A program made the translations under genes and the position numbers. Below are positions 51,201-64,000 of a stretch of 64,000 bases of DNA, piece after piece. The DNA comes from Vigna angularis. Lineage: Eukaryota; Streptophyta; Magnoliopsida; Fabales; Fabaceae. Below the pieces are notes generated by a model. The model searched no databases. It was not told the origin of the DNA and saw only the letters and a list, made by a program, of their open reading frames with translations. The DNA is taken from positions 3,236,501-3,300,500 of the forward strand of contig NC_068971.1 in the NCBI RefSeq assembly GCF_016808095.1. The letters run 5' to 3'. Position 1 is the stretch's first letter, and every line of letters begins with the position of its first letter.

Positions 51201-53899
51201 CATCATCTTTTTCAATAATAGAATCTTTCTTTTGTCCATCATATTAGCTCAATTAAAAGTTAATTTCAATTCTTCTACCGGACGAGTTTCCTCAAACTAA
51301 TAGCATTTCATTATATTTCTCATGAATAAAATAAGTTTAATTTAAAATATTGTTTATTCTCTTATTTAAGTATAGTTTTAAATGAGCTTACGTATGAGAA
51401 TGATTTACTATTAAACTATGTATGAAAATGATCTATTATTAAAGCAATTGATGTATATGGTAAAAATGATTTTACAATAGTTGAAAATAGAATGGTTAAC
51501 ACTCGATCAAATTGTTGTTTTTCTATATTTTAAGAAATAATTTTAATTAATTATAAAAGTTTTTCACTGAAGTAAACGATTTATATTATAATTTTTATAA
51601 ACATGTTTTAACATCTAGAAATACTAAATAATTACAAAGTAATAAAATATAAATGCATGGGGATGAAATATATTTTGTAAAAGAACCCATGCCAATTATA
51701 TTTTCTCTATATTAGCTTAAACGTTTATAATTGAATTTATAAATGTAATTGAAACTCACATTTATACATAAATTACTAAATTTGAGGGAATTGTCTCTTG
51801 ATTTTCTTTTCTTTCTTTTTTTCTCTATTATATTGTTTCTTTTATTTCCTCTAAATTTTTCTAATTTAGTTTATTTTTTCATCCATATGGAGAATTAAAT
51901 CCTGAGAATCAAACAAATTGAATTGATTTCTATGATGATAATTTATTGTTCCTATAGTTTGTTCTTTTCTTTTCAAATATCAGTTTTGTTCTTTGCGATT
52001 ACAAATTAAATTTTTAATGTTAAACTCAAATTGAAAATATATTCAATTTTAATTTTATTACTAAATACATATTTGATTAAAAGTTTATATGTCTTATTTA
52101 AAAGCATCAACTTAAATTATACTTTATATTTACAAAATTTAATGAAACTTATTATAATATTTCATGAGTGAAAATCGAAGAATTGGCATGATTGGTTTAA
52201 AACAAGCCTACATATTTTTTACAAAAAAAAAAAGTCTTTTATTCATGTTTTAGAAGCTTAACAATTGAATTTTTCATTTTGGGATTTTGTTGGAAATTAA
52301 TTTCTTTTTCAGTTCTTAGACTCTTTCGAAATAATAAAATATTTGTTAATTAGCAAAAAGTATTTAACATCTGAATTAAACATTTTAAAATATATTTTAA
52401 TTTTAGTTAATATCCCTCCCAACCATGTAAATTAATCAAATAATTTAATTAAATGTTTGTTTAAATTGTATTGTAATGAAAAATTTTAATAGCTGTTTCG
52501 TTCTTCTATAAACAGGTGAATGATAAATTAATATATTTGTATTTCATTATTGGTAATAGAAAAAGATAAAATATTTATATTTGTAATTCCTTAATAAATG
52601 TCGATGATTAGTAGGAATACTAGCAATTGGTTTTTAATAGCATGTGTCACACTCACTGTACTTCTTCCACCTACTATAGCTATTTTTTCTTTGATACAAT
52701 GAAGGGTTGACTATATTGGATATATACCATTTCCTTAGAATAAATAGGGCTAGCAAAATTAGGTGACCTCACAAACAAATTGATCCAAATACATAAATGT
52801 TAATGTTATTTTTTTGTTGTTATTACATAAATATTAATGATAATAGAGTTTCATTTATTAGCCTATAAATTGAGGTAATATTTTATACTATTTGGTCGAT
52901 GTTTGATTAATGGACGCAAATTTAACTGTGCTCCACACCCATAATAAAAACTGTGGTCCACCCATTTTATTATATATGATCGAATTAAATAAATAAGGTT
53001 TATTATTTTAAAAAAAATAAGTATTTACTTTTCCTTTATTTATATAACCATCCCACATCTTTCCCGAGTTAAATGAATAAGATTAATATTAAGATAATAC
53101 AAATTATTTAATAAACCCAAAGGCAACATTTTCATAATTAAATATTTTATTGCAACACAACTATTTTCCTGATACAAATTATTTTTTATTTCAGGTTTTT
53201 TTAACCAGTACAATAAAAACACTTTAATTATATAATATCCCACGTATTCTATATTTATATGTCATCTAGATATATGAGAATTGTAGAATGAATATTATAA
53301 ATTAATTTAATCGATGTAAAAGAGTTTTGTATCATTTCTATATTAATATTACATTCTAAGATCATCTAACATTTCTTTTCTTTTCCAACCCCCACCTCTC
53401 TTGACATGCACAATTAATGCGTTAACAATTTAATATCTTTATCACCATTAATGCTACACTGATTTTTCGTCAGAATTTGTGCCGAGTGTAATGACATATA
53501 TATAACTTTGTTTTATTTTTATGTATACTTAGTCTATATTTTTTCTATTTTTGTATTATATTACATAATCTATAAATATTTCGTTTTTACCTTATACGTA
53601 CCGAGGGACAATTTTGGTATTTTTTGATAGAAAAAAAAACTAAATTAAATTGTGTTAGATTTAAATTTGTTTATCAATTAAATTTTGTGGATCTAGAAAA
53701 CATAATATTAGAAATAATAATGAGATTTACTTATTTTAATATTAAAAATTTAAAATATAAATATAATTTAAGATAGAAAGTTTTGTTTTCTAAAACATAT
53801 TATTTCTCTAAAATTTATTTTTTATAATTTTTATTCTTTTTCTAAGTTTTTAAATTGTAGTTCATCTATTTAAGATCAAAAAGTGTTTAACTAATAATG
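51201..53899. other. AT-rich intergenic stretch
   Basis: Nothing genic or clearly repetitive is seen, only A/T homopolymers and short frames. Confidence 0.45.
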
Positions 53900-55450
53900 A
53901 AGCAATATATTCAAGCTTATTCAATTATCTTTTCTAAAAGAGTAAGTTAGTTTATGCTTTTTTTTTTAGTTTATGCATTTTTTCATGCATGTGAGTATTG
54001 TTTTATTACATGTGTCATTTGAGTCTTTTATAAGATTCTATTGATCAATAATGCTAACACTATATCTTGATCATGATTATGTGGTTTGTAGGAATAAATA
54101 GAATTTCTTGAGTTGACGAAGTCATTCTAGGTTTCATAGAATGATTTGAGTTTCTAATAAGTAAGGAAAGTTAAATATAATTATTCTCAAGTTCTAAAAT
54201 AATTTGATTTGTGTGTGCATGTTTGATGTGATTGATTGCAATTATTATCCAAATTTATTGAATCACTATTAAAAATATGTTTTCGAGATTTATGATAGTT
54301 TATTGTTTGACACGTTTTAATTAGTCTAAAATTGGTAGTATAGTATAGGGATTTTCTGTTAAGTCTATTAGTTGAAAGTGTACATGTGTTGTTTGTATGA
54401 AATGTGTGAAATTGAGGTCTTGGTTAATTGAAAATAGTGTTGAAATTTGTTGGTTCAAAATGCTTGTGTGTTAATTTAATTGATTGGTTTGGTGTTATAA
54501 ACCAAGTATATAGTCATTTGAACAAATTGGCATTCTTTTGAATACTAAAATACGTGTTTGAATCAATATCTAAGTTAACTAGGAATACTAATTTCGTCAT
54601 TTGATTTGGCACATGGTTCATCATATCATAGTTTAAGAAAGTGCAGATTTTCTGGTATGGCGTTGAGCACCATCTTTACCGTTGAACGAACCAAAATGCG
54701 AATGGTGTTGAACGGTAACAAGGTATTTTCATGTTATTTCATTGAACAAAAGAAAATGCGAGATGGGTTTGAGCATTCCTTGTTGCGAAATGAGTGCATG
54801 TTTTTTGTATTTTCTTATTCCCCTTTGGTTTGCAATAGTTTATATGAATTCAATCCATGCTTATTTAGAATTGTTGATACTTCATGAATTGTAAACATGG
54901 TTGTGAATATGTAGTATGTTGTGAAAGAAATTTCAAGGAGAAGTTTCTTGTGTAGTTTCAAGTTGTGTATGTATTGATGTAAAGATATTTCATAGTGGAG
55001 ATCCTGACACTCTAATAACCATCCAATATCAAGTAGAGAAAGATGATGTATGTGGTGAGAGGAACATAGGATCCTAGTTTAGGAACTTTGCCCATAAGAT
55101 GTTGACGGATTAACCTTGTGTGTAGTAGGGTAAAACTCATTGACAATGACTCTGCAGAACAGTAGAAGTTACCACAAGTGCACAATCTGTTAGAATTATA
55201 CATCAATACATGTATTCAGATGATCAAATTTAGATTTACTTGTGTTCAATTATTATATTCATAACTAAATTATATGTATGTTTCTGTAGTAAAATTAACT
55301 TACCCTTCCATCTTTGTTTGTGTTTTTTTGTTTCTTATTTTCTATGATCATCTTAATTATGTGAACAAATGATAAAACATCTCTTGAATAGATGCTAGGT
55401 GGTAATGAAGTTGAGACATAGTAGAATTTTAGTTCTTTATATATTTGTTG
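53900..55450 (+). mobile_element. Repeat family A, copy 3 (diverged, partial)
   Basis: The block near 55,050-55,190 matches copy 1 landmarks in order: ATGTGGTGAG, CGGATTAACCTTGTG (CGGACTAACCTCGTG in copy 1), a TAGGGTAAAAC counterpart, and AGTTACCACAAGTGCA (AGTCACCACGGGTGCA). Further on, near 55,300-55,370, TTACCCTTCCATCTTTGTTTG and TATGATCATCTTAATTATGTG match the copy 1 block near 10,640-10,700. Left and right ends are not defined. Confidence 0.5.
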
Positions 55451-57672
<2,222 letters not shown>

Positions 57673-57899
57673 AATTATCCTAACGAGTATATATATCATT
57701 CCCAAACTTTATATAGTAAAATCAGAAAATAAAACATAAAATAATAATCATAAAAGATGTATTATTTAATAATATACACACCAAAAGAATACTACTATAA
57801 TAATTTATTATTATAAAATTGAGATTATTTTATAATATTATGTCTTTAAATTTTTTTACAATCTTATGCTTTTTTTGCTACTTTATCTTTGATTAGTAT

Positions 57900-59066
57900 T
57901 TGTTTATTTGAATTTTAAATCATATAAATCTATTTTCTTTCTTTTTTTATGCTTGATTTTCTATTTATTTTTTTGTAGTTTTTTTAATGGGATCACATCT
58001 TCATTAGATTTGACATTTTTTAGTATCTCTTTTTCTGTTAACATCTTTTGTTTGTCAATTGTGAATTCTATAATGGTGAAATTGAAATTTTGAAAATATT
58101 TAATGTGGGTTTTCGTTAATTTTCTCTACTTAGATATCAAATTTCTTCAATAAATATCCATAAAATCACTCTTTTATATTTTTCTTCATTTGTTGAGCTA
58201 TTTGAAAAGTTCTCAATTATGAATCATATGATTTGTATAATAATTGTTTATAATCCAATCTTTTCTGGATTTGTTAGTAATAATGTAGTTTCTCCTTTAA
58301 TTCATCCTATATAATTACATCTTTTTGAGGATTTTGGAATTTTTATATTTTTCTACTTCTCTCAATTGACTACGTTTTATAATTGTTTTCATTTGATCGT
58401 TAGAATTTATTATGTTGATAATTATTTTTCTTGTAATAAGAATAAGATGATTTTTTTTATATTGTTATATTTATTCCTTTTGTTGTTCTTGATTTCAAGA
58501 ATACCTTTAATATTGAAGTTGCATGATCTTTTCTCATTAGTCTTTGTTACTTGTGTTTGTAAAACATGTACAACTTCTATCTAAGTAATTGTAAACAAAT
58601 TTTATGTATTTTTCAATGAAATTAACACCATCACCAAAATTTTCTCAACGAGTTTGAAATTTGAAAACTATTTTTTCAACAAGTTTATTATTAGAAATAA
58701 GCCAACAATTTGTTTGATTATTTTTTAATTGTTTCATGTTCTTTTATCCTTCGCAACTCAAATTTCCTTATAAGTTTAAAACTTTTTTACCTTGAATATC
58801 TTTTTCCTTTATATTTTTCTTTCAAATAATCATAAATTTTGTTGAGCGATTTTAAAGGAATGATCTTGGTAATGATCACACCAAACATGATTTTACCTTT
58901 ACCTTCTTTATCTATTTTCCCTTTTGGATTTTGATTTGAAGCAGGTGAGATTTTTAGGCAAATCATAAGTATGGTCTCCCTTCAATACTTTTCACAAAAT
59001 TTGCATTTTGAAAATATGACTTTTGAAAAATCTTCTACCATTTTGAAAGTCATGTAACAATAATAA
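57900..59066 (-). pseudogene. Ty1/copia gag-protease remnant
   Basis: On the minus strand, below the possible primer-binding site, the gag (UBN2-type) pattern is visible at about 58,860-58,640: LKSLNKIYDYLKEKYKGK, then RKFELRRIKEHETIKK and the NKLLAYF and VEKIVFKF pieces. Further down, near 58,250-58,210, DWIINNYYTNHMIHN matches the copia protease region, where DSG would be expected at NNY. Stops and shifts are frequent. RT and integrase are not seen here. Confidence 0.65.
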
Positions 59067-59077
59067 CTTTGATACCA
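59067..59077 (-). other. Possible primer-binding site of the copia remnant
   Basis: On the minus strand TGGTATCAAAG differs at one position from TGGTATCAGAG, the complement of the initiator-Met tRNA 3' end used by plant copia elements. It lies just upstream of the gag remnant. The LTR would start immediately above 59,078, but its other end was not located. Confidence 0.45.
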
Positions 59078-61199
59078 TTATTGAAATTTTTTTAAGACTT
59101 TTGAAAATGAAATATATGTTGTATTGAGGAACTTGTTACTTTATTTTATGCATGTACTCTCTATATAAAATAAAATATAATATAATGTTAAATATTTAAA
59201 ACATGTTAATCTTGATTTCCTACATAAATTAAATATTTGTATATTTTTATAAAGATGTTTATAAAATTGAAAATTTTTCTAAAAGCTAATTTAAATAAAA
59301 AATATTAAATAAATAATCTCAACATGCATGTATATGCTCTCTTATAAGTTGAGATGCACTAGATAAACATTATTAGCACTCAATAAATAAGTAATTAATA
59401 AGAAAAATGTCTATGTTAAATTTACTTATTGATAACTACCGTTATCAATTCTAATTATAATATCAATAACTAAATATAAGTATATTATCAGATCATGCGT
59501 TAATTTTTATGTGGTTAGGATGATATCGATATATAGCAATACATAATTAAGAGAAAACTTTTTAAAAGTAAATATCTCTTCAACATCATGCTTCTTCTTT
59601 TCTTTCAAAAATTTCGGCTTAGTCTAATTCGTAAGGCGAGTCACCTTTTGTAAGACTCTAACTAACTATTGCTTAACAATGACAAGACCTGGTTTTGAAT
59701 AGTACATAACGGAAACGTAAAATACATATTCTTGACATTATAGTATCTGTATAGTATACGGAAAGTATCAGTAATTATTAATGATTTAATAACCAGTAAA
59801 ATAGGATCTTATTTTCTATACACATACATAAAATAGATAACTTCAATCGAATTAAGTATAATTATCATTAATTAATAATAGAGTTAGCTTTATTTGATTT
59901 AATATTGGATGCACCAACCAATGCACGGAAGGATTTTTATCATCATGTGCTGCGTATCTTTTAACTTTCATTCTTCTTAACTGTCCTCCAGCGTCACGCC
60001 GTACTTGAAAATGCCTACTGCCAATAATTAAAACATTATTAATATCCAAATAATTGTAGCTCTATCAAGAAGTTGCCACTGTTGTTAAAGGTTCAACGTC
60101 TTCAATTATCACATTGCCTAATCGAAACATAACATATTTACTCAATCATGCATTTAATGATACAATTAATGTCGTTTTACAACAGTGGTCCGTCCTGCAA
60201 TATATAAAGCTTAGGTTTAATAAGTTTTTTTTTTCTAAATATTTGTGGCATTTATTTAATGTGATATTTTTTTACTTTTTTTTCAATTTAATGTATTTGT
60301 TTTTGTTTAATTGATATTGATAATGATCAAAAGATAATTAAATATTTAAGGTGATTTTTTTTTGGACTTACCCAACATGGTCTGTTTTCCATTTTAGCAC
60401 GGACCGTTGAACTCGTGTTTGGGCTTGGGCTGGTGAACAAGAGAAACTCGAGGCTATTGCTTTCTACACTCCCATCAAATTTCTCATCCACCTCATCAAG
60501 AAGTTTTTGGGAAATTTTTTTCCGTAATAGAAGGGAAAGATGCTTTCCGAACAAAAAAAATCCTGAATTATTTATTATGTTCTGGAAAATAATTTTCTGA
60601 ACTGATAGGGTGTGGAAGAAATCTGATGGGGTGCAGTAAGTAAATTCCGAAACTCAAGCACATGTTCTTTCTCACAACCTTTTCTTGTTATACACCAAAT
60701 CAACATATATGAAAATATGTTTTCATGTATTAAAAAACATAAATAGCAAACAAATTAAACGTACTTGTCCTCAATGGAAAGGTAGGAAGTTAGGTTATGT
60801 TTGGATTAAAAATTAGAAATTCCTTTAGCATATTCTAATACGCTAAATGAAGAAAAAAACATATTAATGGAATAAAAATACTTTCAATATTTAGTTTTTG
60901 ATATATAATAAAATCTTTTTAGGTATGATATTTTTGAAAGATATTTTTCTTAAATAATTGAGAATTTAATTTAATGTTATTCAATTTTTTAAAATACAAT
61001 TTTTCAATTTTTAAAATTGAATTCAATTTAGTGACTACACTAAAAAGTTTGTCAGGCAACTCACCCTTTTTATTTCCATTAATATGCTTTAGCAGTTCAT
61101 TTGATTTGAAGTGAACGTGGCGTTGACTGTCACCATTGGATCTACTTATACTGTTATTTAAAATCTTAAGAACATCAATTTTCTCGAAGCGCTGCTGTT
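59078..61199. other. Spacer
   Basis: The left end may hold the copia LTR. The remainder is AT-rich with short frames only, and no gene is recognised. Confidence 0.35.
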
Positions 61200-62606
61200 C
61201 CGTTTCATCAAACACTTCATCTGCGTTGCCATTGCATCACTTTGTCCTAAAAGCCAAGGAGCCCAATACTCAATAGATCTCAACTCCATAACAAACCTAA
61301 ACCACCCGCGCCACCAAAACAACGAAGGCCAACGGAGGAGCAAGGGTGGTGTCCTTGCGCTGCCGCAGAGGACACAGAAACTGTAGGCTCCGTCAACCGT
61401 CTCCAACTGCCAGGTTAGTAGAAGAATACAATGAATTCAATTAATCGTTTCTGCAATTTCCACGAGTTTAATTTTGTGTACATGTACATTGTTGTTGTTC
61501 TGAGGACTGTTATTTCAGAAATCAAAGAACCTTATCAAAGTACTTTCAGAGGATCTGGTTTTGGATAACTGTCTGAGATTGGTATAGATTGTATGTATAT
61601 TCTGTTAAAAAACACCTGTGTATATATATTTTTGTACGGTAATTTGTTCGTATGTAAAATTATTGACAAGTTTAGAAATTTTTTGAATAATTGTTGACGA
61701 CATATACTCTGTTGGTAATAATCGAATTAGTGATGAATTTTCGCGTGAGGAAATGTATTATATACTATTAGGTGAAGATATTTTTATTCTTTATACCCAA
61801 ATCAAATGTAATTAAAAGTTCTATCCACCGAAAACTCCTAATTATATGAATTCCTGAAAGCTCCTAACAATTAAAATTTCTACTAATGAAAATTCCTGAT
61901 AAAGAAAATTCCTAATATTTAAAATCCCTAATATTAAAGGAATTCAATACTATCATCTAAAATTTCAATACTACCTAAAACCTTAAATGTATCGAGTACT
62001 TCTCCTCCTTAAATATGATTAGTGTGACATATCAAATTGACGGTATATTTAATTAAATGTTTTCCCAACCCTACAATACCTCCAACATTCCCTTCTGAGC
62101 ATAGCCTATGCTATATGCATTCATATTGCAAACTCTGGTCAATGTTTGTAACAGGAGTTCAAATTGTAAGTAGCAAAAGCTTTTAAAATAATTATATTCT
62201 AAAACATAGCAAACTTGTTACATATGATACCGTTGTGTCTTGATGTTTATAACTTTCAAGTCTCGAGATATTATAATTTTTTTTATATTATAAATATCTA
62301 ATAACATATTGTCATTAAGATAATAACTAATGCAAATTAGTTATTTCATTGGTAGTATAGAATTAAACTAAATTAAAATTCTTATTGTATTAAATTAAAG
62401 TTTTTATTCTATTGAAAATCGTCTCTCTAGTTTGTTTTTAATCCGTTTAGTTACCCATAACTTTTTTTACAAAACTCTATGTTATTAAATTACTTTTGTT
62501 TTAACTGGCTCATTTTTCTGTAAATACAATTCTATATATCATTTAAATCCTTTGATGTCTACATTTGCAGAGTTCATTTGGACAAAAGACAGTGGAACAG
62601 TAGAAG
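61200..62606 (+). other. Probable 5' UTR exons of the phosphatase-like gene
   Basis: A CA/GC-richer block (about 61,200-61,412) ends at a good donor, GCCAG followed by GTTAGT. A 36-bp exon-like piece (62,571-62,606) follows TTTGCAG and ends before GTAATC. A third acceptor, ATATAG at 62,710, precedes the ATG at 62,712. Non-coding leader exons fit, but transcript evidence would be needed. Confidence 0.4.
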
Positions 62607-62711
62607 GTAATCAACCCTTGGAGGCTAGTATATTAAGATTGCTGTTATCTATACTGCCGTTATAGTGTTACTTGCATCATTAATTTACCTGAGTAACTAA
62701 AGATATATAGG

Positions 62712-64000
62712 ATGAAAGCCCTCAGAAAGGAAAACGAAATAGTAGTTTGTGGCATGCCAAAGGAAGGTATAAAAAGTGCTACGAATACTGAGTCAACTGT
62801 ATTAGATGAAGCAAACAGTGGCAGACAAGTTTCTCGCCGTGTGAGGAAATTTTCTGTTTCTACCAGAAATAAAAGAAAAAGGCGAAAAACTTTGCGGATT
62901 TCTTTAGTTGGACCGTCAACTGTATCTTTGAAGAAAAAGCTTATTGTTCTTGATCTAAATGGGCTTCTTGTGGACATTGTTTCTCCTCCTCCAAAGGATC
63001 GTAAAGCAGATGCAACCGTAGGAAGTAAAGCACGTGAGAAATAGCTCTGTTATTCTACTTTTTTTATACTAAGAGGGTGTGCCGTATGCATTCTTTACTA
63101 ATCCAGTTATGCTTCGTTTTAGTATTCAAGAGGCCCTTTTATCTTGACTTCCTGAACTTCTGCTTTGAGAAGTTTGAAGTGGCTATATGGTCTTCAAGAA
63201 CCAGGTATTCATCAACCATCTTTTTCTAAAATGTCAGTTAAAAACTTTGGTGTTCACTTTGTCTGCATAATCTTTTCAGTAGCCACTTTTAGTGATGTTT
63301 TTATCTGAGCCGTATTAAATTTTCATTTTACTATTTTGTAGGAAAAGGATCGATTATGTCATTAATTATTTGATGGGAAATATGAAACAAAGGTTACTTT
63401 TTTGTTGGGTAAGTATTTTATCCGTCATCTCTGAATTCATTTGGCTACCTCTTGTTCTTGATTTTCAAATAATTTGTCCTGTGGAGACCCTCTTTTAGTA
63501 AATTTGGTATAAATTATATGTTTAGATGTTTAAGACCCTCTTTTATCATTCATTTGGTTTTTTTTCTTTCTTGTTTACTTGTTAATATATTCATATATAT
63601 TTCGATTTGGGCAAGGGAGGCGATATCTTGAAACTCTTTAAAATTTATACATCTATATCACAACCATTTTTATTTAATAATTTAATTTAGATTTTAGTAA
63701 AATAACTTAATTTAGTATTTGATTATTATTTAGAATTATTAAATAGTTGTAATAAAAAAAATTGGGGTGTCAAAATAGTATTTTTCTTTAGGGACTATAC
63801 AAGTTTTCTATCGTGCAATTCTATTCCTCGGTGATCTTGCCACCCCGCTGGAAATTAAAATTAAATATTAATTTTCTCTTCTTCCCCCTCTTTAGGGTTT
63901 TTGTTTTGAACATGGCAACGATGTAGCATTAATTTGCATATGCCAATTTAGAATGTTATTTTATCATGGCACGGTATGTGAATTCGTTTGTTCTTGATTT
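62712..64000 (+). CDS. FCP1/NIF-type HAD phosphatase-like protein (5' part; runs past the window end)
   Basis: Coding exons 62712-63033, 63123-63204 and 63342-63408 join in frame through GT-AG introns (157 codons so far). The next exon lies beyond the window. The N-terminus is basic with the NLS-like RNKRKRRK (52-59). Then comes the HAD motif I region LIVLDLNGLLVDIV (78-90), where FCP1-type enzymes usually have DLDET. After the first splice the reading RPFYLDFLNFCFEKFEV leads to AIWSSRTRKRIDYV, the plant FCP1-like domain with the motif II Ser, and then LLFCW. In plants these proteins form a family with DLNGLL. The nucleophile Asp81 is kept, but the second Asp is Asn83. RNA polymerase II CTD or SCP-like phosphatase activity is a family-based guess. 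Confidence 0.8.

Noticed and set aside
54606..54887. 93-codon plus-strand frame
   Set aside because: It lies in diverged family A repeat sequence and has no family features or supporting splice structure.
60919..61406. Two minus-strand frames of 82-98 codons
   Set aside because: They overlap the probable plus-strand leader exon of the phosphatase-like gene and carry no recognisable domain.

Overview
This is plant nuclear DNA: AT-rich intergenic sequence, split genes with GT-AG introns, receptor kinases and an NB-LRR gene, and many decayed plant transposable elements. The protein sequences and repeat style suggest a legume, perhaps Vigna or Phaseolus. That placement rests on general familiarity, since no search was run.

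Layout. 0-4.1 kb is AT-rich with nothing genic. 4.1-7.3 kb is the 3' part of a decayed Ty3/gypsy element: an integrase remnant, a 90-bp tandem array, an ORF on the opposite strand with its own TATA box, and an LTR-like end. 7.66-8.01 kb is an intact, divergent RALF peptide gene. 8.4-17.4 kb is repeats: an LTR-like repeat (family A, copy 1), a second fragment of the antisense-ORF element, a 1.4-kb inverted-repeat element, and a decayed transposon protein between clusters of TAATCGATTA motifs. 17.9-20.5 kb is an intact, intronless CrRLK1L (FERONIA-type) malectin receptor kinase. 21.0-22.4 kb is a complete non-autonomous CACTA element with a 3-bp target duplication. At 23.8 kb lies a 169-bp hairpin MITE with perfect 74-bp arms and a 9-bp duplication. 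At 24.7 kb there is a truncated kinase fragment. 25.6-27.9 kb is family A copy 2, inverted.

29.2-32.2 kb is a complete two-exon CNL (CC-NB-LRR) resistance-type gene on the minus strand. Divergent from it is a tandem duplication (about 33.4-35.7 and 38.0-40.95 kb), each copy carrying a two-exon, myristoylated-type receptor-like cytoplasmic kinase. Both kinases have DFR instead of DFG, and each has lost a different residue of the catalytic loop. A decayed Ty1/copia reverse transcriptase separates the copies. 43.3-47.7 kb is a five-exon methylesterase (MES11/13-type alpha/beta hydrolase) on the minus strand. 49.1-51.2 kb is a LINE remnant lacking its RT core. About 53.9-55.5 kb is family A copy 3. 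57.9-59.1 kb is a copia gag-protease remnant with a possible primer-binding site. From about 61.2 kb to the window end runs the 5' part of an FCP1/NIF-type HAD phosphatase-like gene.

How the genes may relate. A RALF-type ligand, a CrRLK1L receptor, kinase-dead RLCK relatives of that receptor family and a CNL lie within 33 kb. That is consistent with a cell-surface and immune signalling neighbourhood, but co-function is inference from position and family. Exon boundaries of the CNL, both RLCKs, the methylesterase and the phosphatase were read by hand from splice sites; frames join correctly at every junction.
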